A DNA stretch of 64,000 nt, from contig NZ_JAFFIX010000014.1 in assembly GCF_016916835.1 (NCBI RefSeq), forward strand, positions 62,001 to 126,000, written 5' to 3'. The translations under genes and the position numbers were made by a program. This document shows, one piece after another, positions 1 through 7,088 of the stretch (positions are counted from its first letter, which is position 1; the number at the start of each line of letters is the position of its first letter). This DNA is from Actinacidiphila bryophytorum. Its GTDB lineage: Bacteria > Actinomycetota > Actinomycetes > Streptomycetales > Streptomycetaceae. A model generated the notes under the pieces. It made no database searches, was not told the DNA's origin, and saw only the letters and a list, made by a program, of their open reading frames with translations.

Positions 1-393
1 CGGCCCGCACAGCACGACGTCCACGGCGGCGGCGCCGGGCTCGGCGGCGTAGGCGTCCAGGAGTTTCGCCAGCAGTTCGCCGGAGGCGCCCGCTTTGGCG
101 GCCAGGACCACGGCGGGGCGGCCGGTGCCGGCCAGCGCCGCCCGGCGGGTGCGCCGCTCCGCCGCCTCGACGGCGTCCAGCGCCGCCCGCGCCTCCCGCA
201 GCAGCACCGCCCCTGCCGCGGTCAGGGCGACCCCCCGGCTGCCGCGCTCCAGCAGCAGGGTGCCCAGGCGCCGCTCCAGCCCGCCGATCGCGCGCGACAG
301 CGGGGGCTGGGCGATCCCGAGCCGCTGCGCGGCCCGCCCGAAGTGCAGTTCCTCGGCGACCGCCACGAAGTACCGCAGCTCACGTGTCTCCAC
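1..393 (-). CDS. LysR-family transcriptional regulator, C-terminus cut by window edge
   Basis: Reading leftward from a GTG at 393, the 131 visible codons begin with a typical LysR winged helix-turn-helix: ETRELRYFVAVAEELHFGRA, then a recognition-helix region with AQPPLSRAIGGLERRLG and the LLLERGSRGVALTAAG wing. The effector-binding domain starts near residue 90 and runs off the left edge. LysR proteins usually bind upstream of a divergent target gene and respond to a small-molecule co-inducer. Here the divergent neighbour is an SDR oxidoreductase 104 bases away, and a LysR-type dyad lies between them, so regulation of the SDR is the likely job. No ligand can be inferred. Confidence 0.9.
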   Translation of the reverse strand, partial: METRELRYFVAVAEELHFGRAAQRLGIAQPPLSRAIGGLERRLGTLLLERGSRGVALTAAGAVLLREARAALDAVEAAERRTRRAALAGTGRPAVVLAAKAGASGELLAKLLDAYAAEPGAAAVDVVLCGP

Positions 394-421
394 CCCGCCA
401 GCCTAACCCGCCCGACCAGGA

Positions 422-442
422 GCGATACCCGTCCGGTATCGC
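422..442. promoter_or_regulatory. LysR-type operator between LysR gene and SDR gene
   Basis: The sequence is a perfect inverted repeat, GCGATACC-N5-GGTATCGC, in the 104-base divergent promoter region. It contains ATAC-N7-GTAT and therefore fits the classical T-N11-A LysR box. Its position, 28 bases upstream of the LysR start and 55 bases upstream of the SDR start, suits both autoregulation and control of the SDR. Confidence 0.75.
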
Positions 443-497
443 CGTCCACCCAGTCGGTCTTGGACGCGCTGCCCGGCGGGGGGCGAGCATCGGTGCC

Positions 498-1241
498 ATG
501 AGTGAGACGAACACCGTGAACCACCCTGGGGTCGCGCTGGTGACCGGGGCCAACAAGGGCATCGGGTACGAGATCGCGGCCGGGCTCGGCGCCCTCGGCT
601 GGTCCGTCGCAGTCGGCGCCCGCAACGAGGGGCGCCGCGAAGCCGCCGTGGACAAGCTGCGTGCGGCCGGGGCCGACGCCTTCGGCGTACCGCTGGACGT
701 GACCGACGACGCGAGCGTGACGGCAGCGGCCCGGCTGATCGAGGGCAAGGCCGGGCGGCTCGACGCGCTCGTCAACAACGCGGCGATCACCGGCGGCGGA
801 CCGCAGGAGCCCACCACGGTCGACGTGGAGCGGGTACGGGCGGCCGTGGAGACCAACGTGATCGGCGTCATCCGCGTCACCAACGCCCTGCTGCCGCTGC
901 TGCGCCGCTCGCCGTCGCCGCGGATCGTCAACGTCTCCAGCAGCGTCGGCTCCCTCGCGCTCCAGACCACGCCCGGCGCGGAGACGGGCCCGATCGCGGT
1001 CGCCTACGCCCCGTCCAAGACGTTCCTCAACGCCGTCACCGTGCAGTACGCCAAGGAACTGGCCGGCACGAACATCCTGATCAACGCCGTCTGCCCCGGC
1101 TACACCGCGACCGACCTCAACGGCTTCCGCGGAGTGCGCACCCCCCGGCAGGGCGCAGCCGTCGCGATCCGGCTTGCCACCGTACCGGACGACGGGCCGA
1201 CGGGCCGCTTCTTCGACGACGGGGGAGAGGTGCCCTGGTGA
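498..1241 (+). CDS. Short-chain dehydrogenase/reductase (SDR)
   Basis: A 247-residue classical SDR, the normal family length. It has the Rossmann cofactor motif TGANKGIG near residue 16, the NNAA motif, an active-site serine in NVSSSVGS, and the catalytic YxxxK as YAPSK near residue 173. Such enzymes oxidise or reduce alcohols and carbonyls with NAD(P)(H) in the cytoplasm; the substrate cannot be read from sequence. The start at ATG 498 leaves room for the upstream operator and puts the glycine-rich motif at the usual distance from the N-terminus. It is divergent from the LysR gene, which probably controls it. Confidence 0.9.
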   Translation: MSETNTVNHPGVALVTGANKGIGYEIAAGLGALGWSVAVGARNEGRREAAVDKLRAAGADAFGVPLDVTDDASVTAAARLIEGKAGRLDALVNNAAITGGGPQEPTTVDVERVRAAVETNVIGVIRVTNALLPLLRRSPSPRIVNVSSSVGSLALQTTPGAETGPIAVAYAPSKTFLNAVTVQYAKELAGTNILINAVCPGYTATDLNGFRGVRTPRQGAAVAIRLATVPDDGPTGRFFDDGGEVPW

Positions 1242-1281
1242 CCCGCCGTCCCGCCGGCCGGACGGACTGAGCCGGCAACAG

Positions 1282-1297
1282 CGGCCCGGACGGGCCG
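1282..1297. terminator. Small hairpin between convergent SDR and TerD genes
   Basis: A 7-base-pair G/C stem with a 2-base centre lies in the 74-base gap between two converging genes. No T-run follows, which is usual for high-G+C actinomycetes. It may act as a bidirectional terminator, but the hairpin is short. Confidence 0.35.
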
Positions 1298-1315
1298 GTT
1301 TGCGGCGGCCGGCGC

Positions 1316-1849
1316 TCAGGACGGGCGCCGGCCCATCGTCCGGCTGAAGGTGTCGGGGTCGGTGTCGAATCCGGCCAGCAGGCTGTGGAACTCCCACGCG
1401 CCCGATGCGGTGCGGGTGAACTCCGCCACCGTCGCCGCCGTCGCGGCACCGACCGAGGTGAAGTCGCCTTCGGCCAGCACGGTGTAGCCCGTCACGATCT
1501 GGTAGGCCGGGTTCGCCACCGCCTGGAACTCCTTCCGGCCGAAGCCCTGTTGGATCGCCACGGCGAGCACGACCCTGGTGTAGTCCGAGCCGAGCCGGTC
1601 CAGTTCGAGGGTCAGCACCTCGTCGAAGCCCAGGCCCTTGCCGTCGGTGCTGTCGCGGTTGAGCCAGATCGTGCCGTCGGGCGAGAACCGGCTGTCGAAG
1701 GCGACCAGATACGCCGGCTCGCCGTGCTCCGCCCCGGCCCGGTAGGTCGCGGCGATCAGGTCCAGATCGCTCGGCGGAGCCCCCAGCGGACTCGGATCCC
1801 ACTTCAGCCGTGCCTCGGCCCGTTCGATGCCCTTGCTGAGGCCGCTCAT
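1316..1849 (-). CDS. TerD-family protein
   Basis: A 177-residue protein matching the TerD/TerE/CABP fold: DLDLIAATYRAG early, FDSRFSPDGTIWLNRDSTDG, then DEVLTLELDRL and FQAVANPAYQIVTG. The acidic loops around DLDL and the DSTDGKG region resemble the calcium-binding loops of TerD. Family members occur in tellurite and stress-resistance operons, but streptomycetes carry many isolated copies of unclear function. None of the other ter genes is nearby, so tellurite resistance should not be assumed. The ATG at 1849 was chosen because the conserved domain begins soon after it; an in-frame start 15 codons upstream would add only a Gly/Arg-rich tail. Confidence 0.85.
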   Translation of the reverse strand: MSGLSKGIERAEARLKWDPSPLGAPPSDLDLIAATYRAGAEHGEPAYLVAFDSRFSPDGTIWLNRDSTDGKGLGFDEVLTLELDRLGSDYTRVVLAVAIQQGFGRKEFQAVANPAYQIVTGYTVLAEGDFTSVGAATAATVAEFTRTASGAWEFHSLLAGFDTDPDTFSRTMGRRPS

Positions 1850-2053
1850 CGGACGTCTCCCCCTTCGGCGGCCGCGCCGGCCGCCACCTCTCACCCTCGA
1901 TTACCCCGTGCCCGCACCCGCTGTCCACACTCTCCCGCCCCGCGCGCCGTCCAGCGGCCTCTTCCGGCCACGGCGCACGCCGGGTCCGCCGGCCTTCTGG
2001 CATGATGACCTGGGGTGCCAGGCAGTTCGGCCACCGGCCGGTAGGGGAGTTCC

Positions 2054-2491
2054 ATGGACGAGTCCGGCCAGATCAACCACATGATCCTGCGGCTGGCCCA
2101 CGCCCACCGCGCGGTTGCCGCGACCCTCCTGCAGGAACTCGGCCTCTACCCCGGCCAGGAGTTGCTGCTCATGCGCCTGTGGGAGTCCGACCACCAGTCG
2201 CAGACCGCGCTCGCGGAGTCGCTGCAGCTCGACCCCTCCACCGTCACGCGCACCGTCCAGCGGCTGGAGCAGCAGGGCTTCATCACCCGCAACCCCTCGA
2301 CGACGGACCGCCGTTCGCTCATCGTGTCGCTCACCCCCGCGGGCAACGCCCTCCGCGCCCAGGTCGAGAAGGCGTGGGGCACCCTGGCGGAGATCACGAC
2401 GGCGGGAATGCCCGACCGGCCGCGTGCCGAAGCCCTGCGCCTGCTGCGGCGCATGGAGACGAACCTGAGATCCGCCGCGTCGCGCCGCTGA
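2054..2491 (+). CDS. MarR-family transcriptional regulator
   Basis: A 145-residue winged-helix protein of typical MarR length. The helix-turn-helix runs through QTALAESLQLDPSTVTRTVQRLEQQGFI, followed by the wing with the conserved DRRS turn and the LTPAG motif. A GGGGAG ribosome site precedes ATG 2054. The gene lies 218 bases upstream of an NmrA-like reductase in the same orientation. The operator-like repeats at 2650-2690 lie just in front of that reductase, so this protein is one candidate for binding them, although an unlinked regulator could also do so. It is divergent from the TerD gene. Confidence 0.88.
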   Translation: MDESGQINHMILRLAHAHRAVAATLLQELGLYPGQELLLMRLWESDHQSQTALAESLQLDPSTVTRTVQRLEQQGFITRNPSTTDRRSLIVSLTPAGNALRAQVEKAWGTLAEITTAGMPDRPRAEALRLLRRMETNLRSAASRR

Positions 2492-2649
2492 AGGCGCCCC
2501 GCTTCGGCACCCCCCTTCACCGCTGCGGGGCAGTGGCGGCGCGCTCCGCACTCGGTCGGGGCGCCGGTGCCCGATGCGGCCGTCACATTGTCGAGTTTTC
2601 GACTCCTTTCATCCACGCCCTGACGCAGGCCAGGCAGCGGCGTTGTCGA

Positions 2650-2690
2650 TTACTTGGTGGGCCAAGTAACATCTTGGCGGACCAAGTAAA
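2650..2690. promoter_or_regulatory. Tandem dyad operators upstream of NmrA-like reductase
   Basis: Two near-identical dyads sit exactly 20 bases (two helical turns) apart. The first, 2650-2669, is TTACTTGG-N4-CCAAGTAA, a perfect 8-base inverted repeat. The second, 2673-2686, is CTTGG-N4-CCAAG and continues into AGTAA. They end 19 bases before the ATG at 2710, a position suited to repression. The MarR protein encoded upstream is the nearest candidate; HxlR or TetR proteins can use comparable sites. Confidence 0.7.
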
Positions 2691-2709
2691 TCGACGAGAG
2701 GTGGGCGTG

Positions 2710-3576
2710 ATGTCGGCAGGCGACGAGATCCTCGTCTTCGGAGCGACGGGCCGTCAGGGCGGTGCTGTGGCCAGGGAGCTGCTGCGGCGCGGGGAGGCGG
2801 TGCGGGCGCTGGTCAGGGATCCGCTGGCCGAGGGCGCCCAGCGGCTGGCGGACGCGGGAGCCGCGCTGGTGACCGGCGACATGGAGGACGCGGAGTCGCT
2901 GGACGCGGCGATGCGGGGCGTCAGCCGGGTCTACAGCGTCCAGACCTTCACCGGCCCCGACGGGGTCGAGGGCGAGGAACGCCAGGGCAAGGCGGTGGCC
3001 GACGCCGCGGTCCGGGCAGGGGTCGGCCACTTCGTCTACGGTTCGGTCGGCGGCGCCGACCGGGGGAGCGGGGTGCCGCACTTCGAGAGCAAGGGCCGTG
3101 TCGAACAGCATCTGGAGAAGCTCGACCTGCCGGTCTCGATACTCCAACCGGCCATGTTCATCAGCAACTTCACCGGGATCGGCCCCGCGCGCGCGGACGG
3201 CGGCCTGGTGCTCTCGCTCGCCCTGGAGCCGGACACGGAACTGCAGATGATCACCACGGAGGACATCGGCTTCTTCGCCGCCGACGCGTTCGACAACCCC
3301 GAGCGCTACCTCGGGCGGCGGACCGAGATCGCCGGCGACGCGCTGACCGGTGCGCAGATGGCCGCGGTCTTCAGCCGCGCCTGCGGCGAGACCTGCACCT
3401 TCCGGCAGCAGTCGCTCGAGGAGGTGCGCTCCTTCAGCGAGGAGGCGGCGATCATGTTCGGCTGGTTCAACCGCGAGGGCTATCGCGCCGACATCCCGGC
3501 GCTGCGGAAGATCCACCCCGGGCTGACCACCCTGGAGCCCTGGGTGCGGGAGAACTGGTCGGCGCCGGCCGCCTGA
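2710..3576 (+). CDS. NmrA-like NAD(P)-binding oxidoreductase
   Basis: A 288-residue atypical SDR. The N-terminal ILVFGATGRQGGAVAREL is the GxxGxxG dinucleotide motif, with the second strand ending in VRALVRDP as in NADP-binding NmrA/HSCARG proteins. VTGDMEDAESL and FVYGSVGGADR follow the family pattern, and the catalytic YxxxK is not conserved, as expected for this subfamily. These proteins act as NADPH sensors or quinone/isoflavone-type reductases; the substrate is unknown. ATG 2710 follows a GAGAGGTGGG ribosome site. Tandem dyads upstream imply tight repression, so it is probably induced by a specific stress or ligand. Confidence 0.85.
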   Translation: MSAGDEILVFGATGRQGGAVARELLRRGEAVRALVRDPLAEGAQRLADAGAALVTGDMEDAESLDAAMRGVSRVYSVQTFTGPDGVEGEERQGKAVADAAVRAGVGHFVYGSVGGADRGSGVPHFESKGRVEQHLEKLDLPVSILQPAMFISNFTGIGPARADGGLVLSLALEPDTELQMITTEDIGFFAADAFDNPERYLGRRTEIAGDALTGAQMAAVFSRACGETCTFRQQSLEEVRSFSEEAAIMFGWFNREGYRADIPALRKIHPGLTTLEPWVRENWSAPAA

Positions 3577-3594
3577 CACGCCGGGCCGCACCCC

Positions 3595-4236
3595 TCAGGG
3601 TGCGGCAGCCGGGGATATCGCGAACGTCTCCACGTGGTCGATGGCTGCCCGCAGGGCGTCCTCCAGCGGGGTGATGTCGCGGGCGACCTGGGAGAGGAGC
3701 ATGCCCCCCTGGAAGGCGGAGAGCAGGAGGTGGGCCAGCCGGGTGGGGTCGGCCGCATCGCTGATGCGGCCGAGCTGCTGCATCCGCCGGAGTCCGTCGC
3801 GGAAGACGTCCCGCCACTGCTCGAAGGCGTGCGCGAGGTCCGCGCGGACGTCGAGGTCGGCCTTGACGATCTCGCCGGCGAGCGAGCCGAGGCTGCAGCC
3901 TTCCCGGCAGGAGCGCTCGTAGGCGACGTAGAAGTGCGCCCACTCCCGGAGCGAGTCGAGGCTGTCGAAGCCGGTGAAGCGCTCGCTGCGGTGGAAGGCC
4001 AGGACGCGCTCGGCCTGCCACTCGACCACCGCGAGGACAAGGCTCTCCTTGGTCGGGAAGTAGTGGTTGAGCTGCGACCCGCTGATGCCTGCGGCACGTC
4101 TGAGCTGCTCGTTGTTCGTCGCGTGGACGCCGTTTGCGTACATCAGCTCCGCGGCGTGCTCCAGGATCCGGGCACGGGTCGCCTGCCCCTTGCCGGTGAG
4201 CTTCTGCGGCCCCCTGGCCTGCGTCGTCGCTTCCAT
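3595..4236 (-). CDS. TetR-family transcriptional regulator
   Basis: A 213-residue TetR protein. The N-terminal helix-turn-helix is ATRARILEHAAELMYANGVH followed by LRRAAGISGSQLNHYFPTKESL, which carries the TetR signature FPTKE. The C-terminal helical ligand domain has REWAHFYVAYERSCREGCSLGSL, similar to a common actinobacterial repressor subfamily of redox genes. It could start at ATG 4236 or at a GTG three codons upstream; neither has a strong ribosome site. The gene is divergent from a quinone-oxidoreductase-like gene, and two dyads in the shared promoter suggest autoregulation plus control of that enzyme. Confidence 0.9.
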   Translation of the reverse strand: MEATTQARGPQKLTGKGQATRARILEHAAELMYANGVHATNNEQLRRAAGISGSQLNHYFPTKESLVLAVVEWQAERVLAFHRSERFTGFDSLDSLREWAHFYVAYERSCREGCSLGSLAGEIVKADLDVRADLAHAFEQWRDVFRDGLRRMQQLGRISDAADPTRLAHLLLSAFQGGMLLSQVARDITPLEDALRAAIDHVETFAISPAAAP

Positions 4237-4256
4237 GGCACCCACGATAACCCGGA

Positions 4257-4316
4257 ATGGGCTTGACAGCCCATATCTGTCTCGTGTTCACTGCCTGTAG
4301 TGGGCTGGGAAGCCCA
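4257..4316. promoter_or_regulatory. Pair of TetR-type operators in divergent promoter
   Basis: Two copies of the same dyad, TGGGCT-N4-AGCCCA, lie at 4258-4273 (extended to 7 base pairs at 4257-4274) and at 4301-4316. The first overlaps a TTGACA -35-like element at 4263-4268, a classic repression layout. Identical half-sites and spacing in both copies make a dedicated regulator very likely, and the flanking TetR gene is the obvious one. Confidence 0.8.
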
Positions 4317-4362
4317 AAAAGCCCGGTGGACCCGCCGGGCACGAGAGGTACGGAGGCACCCC

Positions 4363-5280
4363 ATGAAGGCAGTCGTCGCTACGGACCAGGCCGCGGAAGC
4401 GGCCGGCATCACCCTCGCGGAGCGGCCGGAGCCGACGCCGGCCATCAACGACGTCGTCGTCGAGGTCCACGCGTCGGGCTTCGTCCCCGCGGAGTGGGAG
4501 TGGCCCTCGACGTGGGTCGACCGCTCGGGCCATGACCGCGTCCAGGCGGTCATCGGCCACGAGTTCGCCGGTGTGGTCTCCTCGCTCGGCTACGGCACGA
4601 CGGGACTCTCGGTGGGGCAGCGGGTGTTCGGGATCACGGACTGGCACCGCGACGGAACTCTGGCCGAGTACGCGGCCGTCGAGGCCCGCAACCTCGCGCC
4701 GCTGCCGGGGAACGTCGACTTCACTGTGGGCGCGAGTCTGCCGATCTCCGGCCTGACCGCCTGGCAGGGCCTCTTCCAGCACGGCCGTCTGCGGGCGGGG
4801 CAGACCGTCCTCGCGCACGGCGCCGCGGGCGCCGTCGGGTCGGTGGTCACGCAGCTCGCCCGCGAGTTCGGCGCCTACGTCATCGGTACGGGCCGGGCCG
4901 CGGACCGCCGCGCGGCGCTCGACTTCGGCGCGAACGAGTTCCTGGACCTCGGCCGCGACGACCTCGACGCCCTCGGCAGGGTCGACCTGGTCTTCGACGT
5001 CATCGGCGGTGAGGTCCAGCGGCGTTCTGCGGCCGTCGTCCGTCCCGGCGGAACCCTGGTGTCGGTGGTCGGACCCGTCGAGGCCCGCCCCGCCGACGGT
5101 CTGGCGGTGGACTTCGTCGTCGAGTCCGTCCCGAGCCAGCTGGTGCAGATCGCCGACCGCGTGCGGGACGGCCGGCTGCGTCCGCACATCGGAACGGTCG
5201 CGACCCTCGACGACGCCATCCCCGCGCTGAACCCGACCGAGCGGCGCAAGGGCAAGACCGTCATCCGGGTACGCCCCTGA
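4363..5280 (+). CDS. Zinc-independent medium-chain NADPH:quinone oxidoreductase-like protein
   Basis: A 305-residue medium-chain dehydrogenase/reductase. The N-terminal GroES-like half contains GHEFAGVVSSLG, and the Rossmann half contains HGAAGAVGSVVTQLAREFGAYVIG, the AxxGxxG cofactor motif. The structural-zinc cysteines are absent, which places it with quinone oxidoreductases rather than zinc alcohol dehydrogenases. A CGGAGG ribosome site precedes ATG 4363. Two TetR dyads lie upstream and a divergent TetR gene is adjacent, so it is probably an inducible detoxification enzyme for quinones or reactive carbonyls. The substrate is not known. Confidence 0.88.
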   Translation: MKAVVATDQAAEAAGITLAERPEPTPAINDVVVEVHASGFVPAEWEWPSTWVDRSGHDRVQAVIGHEFAGVVSSLGYGTTGLSVGQRVFGITDWHRDGTLAEYAAVEARNLAPLPGNVDFTVGASLPISGLTAWQGLFQHGRLRAGQTVLAHGAAGAVGSVVTQLAREFGAYVIGTGRAADRRAALDFGANEFLDLGRDDLDALGRVDLVFDVIGGEVQRRSAAVVRPGGTLVSVVGPVEARPADGLAVDFVVESVPSQLVQIADRVRDGRLRPHIGTVATLDDAIPALNPTERRKGKTVIRVRP

Positions 5281-5319
5281 GTGCGATGCGACCTCCAAGT
5301 CCCCGTATTTGTTCAACCG

Positions 5320-5349
5320 TTGACGTAATTGCGGGGCGTCGACTACGTT
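5320..5349 (+). promoter_or_regulatory. Candidate promoter for the GH8 gene
   Basis: TTGACG at 5320-5325 and TACGTT at 5344-5349 are separated by 18 bases, a reasonable vegetative sigma-factor pair. It would give a leader of about 190 bases before the GTG at 5547. The leader shows no obvious operator or riboswitch that I can recognise. Confidence 0.5.
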
Positions 5350-5546
5350 GCCGATCACCAGTGCCGGGTACACGCCGAACCCTGCCGCCCGCCCTGTGAA
5401 GGGCTGTTGCCCGGCTCCGCCCGAGAGCAAGGCGCCGCAGTGCCCACCGCACCGGTGGGGCGCTGGAAGCTCCCCGCCTGCGGTGCGCGTCCGCGCGGCT
5501 GCTGCCGGAACCTGCACCACGCCGGCGGGCGACACTTGGAGGTCGT

Positions 5547-6863
5547 GTGAACAGGACACGCAAACTGACCGTGGCACTGCTGTCGGCCGCCGCGCTGGTG
5601 GCGGTCACCCCCTCGGCGGCGCTGGCGGCGGTCCCGCCCGGGCACGGCAGGCCGGCCCCTGCGCCCGCTGTCCCCAAGGGGAAGCTGCCGGACGTGTTCG
5701 CCCGCGCCGGCTACCCCGCCCGGGCGGTCGACGCGAAGATCCAGGCCGCCTGGCGGCAGCTCTTCCACGGCGACCCGGGCACGGCACCGACCCACGCCGA
5801 CGGGCAGAGCATCTACTACCAGCTGTCGCCCGACATGGCGTACGTCGAGGACATCGGCAACCAGGACGTCCGCAGCGAGGGCATGGGCTACGCGATGATG
5901 ATCGCGGTGCAGCTGGGCCACAGGCACGAGTTCGACTCCCTGTGGAACTTCGCCCAGACGAACATGCAGATCAAGAGCGGCGGCGAGAAGTACTACTTCG
6001 CCTGGCACGCCGACACCACCGGCAAGGTCATCGACACCGGTGTCGCGCCCGACGGCGACCAGTGGATGGCGGCGGCGCTGGCCGAGGCCTCGGCCCGCTG
6101 GCACGACGGCGCCGGCACGTACGACTACGGGCGGCAGGCCGAGCAGATCCTGCACGCGATGTGGCACGCCTCCGACAGCGGCGGCGTGAACATGTTCGAC
6201 GCGGCCAGCCACCTGCCGACGTTCTCCCCGCCCGGCGCCGTCGGCTTCTCCGACCCCTCCTACGCGCTGCCCGCCTTCTACAAGGTCTTCGCGAAGGCCG
6301 ACCCGTCCGACAAGGCGCTGTGGGACAAGGCGTACGCAGCAGGCGAGAAACTCCTCCAGGACGCACCGAACGCGACGACCGGCCTGTCGCCCTGCTACGC
6401 CAACTTCGACGGCACGCCGTTCATGTGGCCCGGGGAGACGGCGGACGACAACGCCTACTCCCACAACTTCCAGGAGGACGCCTGGCGGGTCATTGCGAAC
6501 GCTAACGTGGACGCCGCCTGGAACGGCGTGAAGCCCTGGGAGACGCAGTTCTCCAACCGGCTGGAGAGGTTCTTCGAGGGCCAGGGCGTCACCACCTACG
6601 TGAGTCGCTACCACCTGGACGGCACGCCGCTGCCCTCGGGGCAGAACACCTACGAACCGGCGCACGCCCAGGGCCTGGTGGCGATGAATTCCACCTCCGC
6701 GATCTCGGCGACCGACCCCGGCAGCAGGGCGTTCGTCGAGGACATGTGGAACACCGCCACCCCGTCCGGCCAGGCGCGATACTACGACGGCATGCTCTAC
6801 ATGCTGGGCCTGCTCTACGACAGCGGCCGGTTCCGCGACTTCACGCAGCCCGGCATCCACTGA
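5547..6863 (+). CDS. Secreted glycoside hydrolase family 8 (endoglucanase or xylan-oligosaccharide type)
   Basis: A 438-residue secreted enzyme. Residues 1-28 form a signal peptide (RTRK, hydrophobic core, ALA cleavage site), followed by a proline-rich stretch. The GH8 catalytic barrel fills the rest: RSEGMGYAMM places the proposed general acid at Glu111, and APDGDQWMAAAL carries the conserved Asp pair (169, 171). The PDGxxW pattern resembles reducing-end xylose-releasing enzymes, but cellulases and chitosanases share the fold, so the substrate is uncertain. The GTG at 5547 follows GGAGG by 4 bases. The next gene is a GH5 cellulase, consistent with plant polysaccharide use. Confidence 0.85.
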   Translation: MNRTRKLTVALLSAAALVAVTPSAALAAVPPGHGRPAPAPAVPKGKLPDVFARAGYPARAVDAKIQAAWRQLFHGDPGTAPTHADGQSIYYQLSPDMAYVEDIGNQDVRSEGMGYAMMIAVQLGHRHEFDSLWNFAQTNMQIKSGGEKYYFAWHADTTGKVIDTGVAPDGDQWMAAALAEASARWHDGAGTYDYGRQAEQILHAMWHASDSGGVNMFDAASHLPTFSPPGAVGFSDPSYALPAFYKVFAKADPSDKALWDKAYAAGEKLLQDAPNATTGLSPCYANFDGTPFMWPGETADDNAYSHNFQEDAWRVIANANVDAAWNGVKPWETQFSNRLERFFEGQGVTTYVSRYHLDGTPLPSGQNTYEPAHAQGLVAMNSTSAISATDPGSRAFVEDMWNTATPSGQARYYDGMLYMLGLLYDSGRFRDFTQPGIH

Positions 6864-6873
6864 CCGGGACGTC

Positions 6874-6891
6874 CCGTCCCGTACGGGACGG
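6874..6891 (+). terminator. Perfect palindrome after the GH8 gene
   Basis: An 18-base perfect G/C-rich palindrome starts 10 bases after the GH8 stop codon and can form a hairpin. No T-run follows. Its position suggests a Rho-independent-like terminator separating GH8 from GH5. Confidence 0.6.
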
Positions 6892-7017
6892 CCGCGGCCG
6901 GCGTGCCTGCTGTGACGAGGGTTGACAGGCCGTGGGCGGCTGGTGCACGCTGCCGCCGTCGCCCTCAGGGACATCCCATCTCTCCGCAGAGCAACGGTAC
7001 TTCGCCGCCTGAGGGAG

Positions 7018-7031
7018 TGTTAGCGCTCACA
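7018..7031. promoter_or_regulatory. LacI-family operator upstream of the GH5 gene
   Basis: TGTTAGCGCTCACA is a 14-base dyad with one mismatched pair, centred on AGCGCT. That centre with a CG at the middle is the hallmark of LacI-family sugar-responsive repressors. It lies 58 bases before the GTG of the GH5 gene and downstream of a TTGACA element at 6922-6927. The repressor gene is not in this window. Confidence 0.65.
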
Positions 7032-7088
7032 AAAACCTGTCCCACTGCACATGCCTTGGCCGTCACCCCCCACCGCCAGGAGATCACA

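Noticed and set aside
1316-1849. Tellurite resistance function for the TerD gene
   Set aside because: No other ter genes are present; single TerD paralogues are common in streptomycetes.
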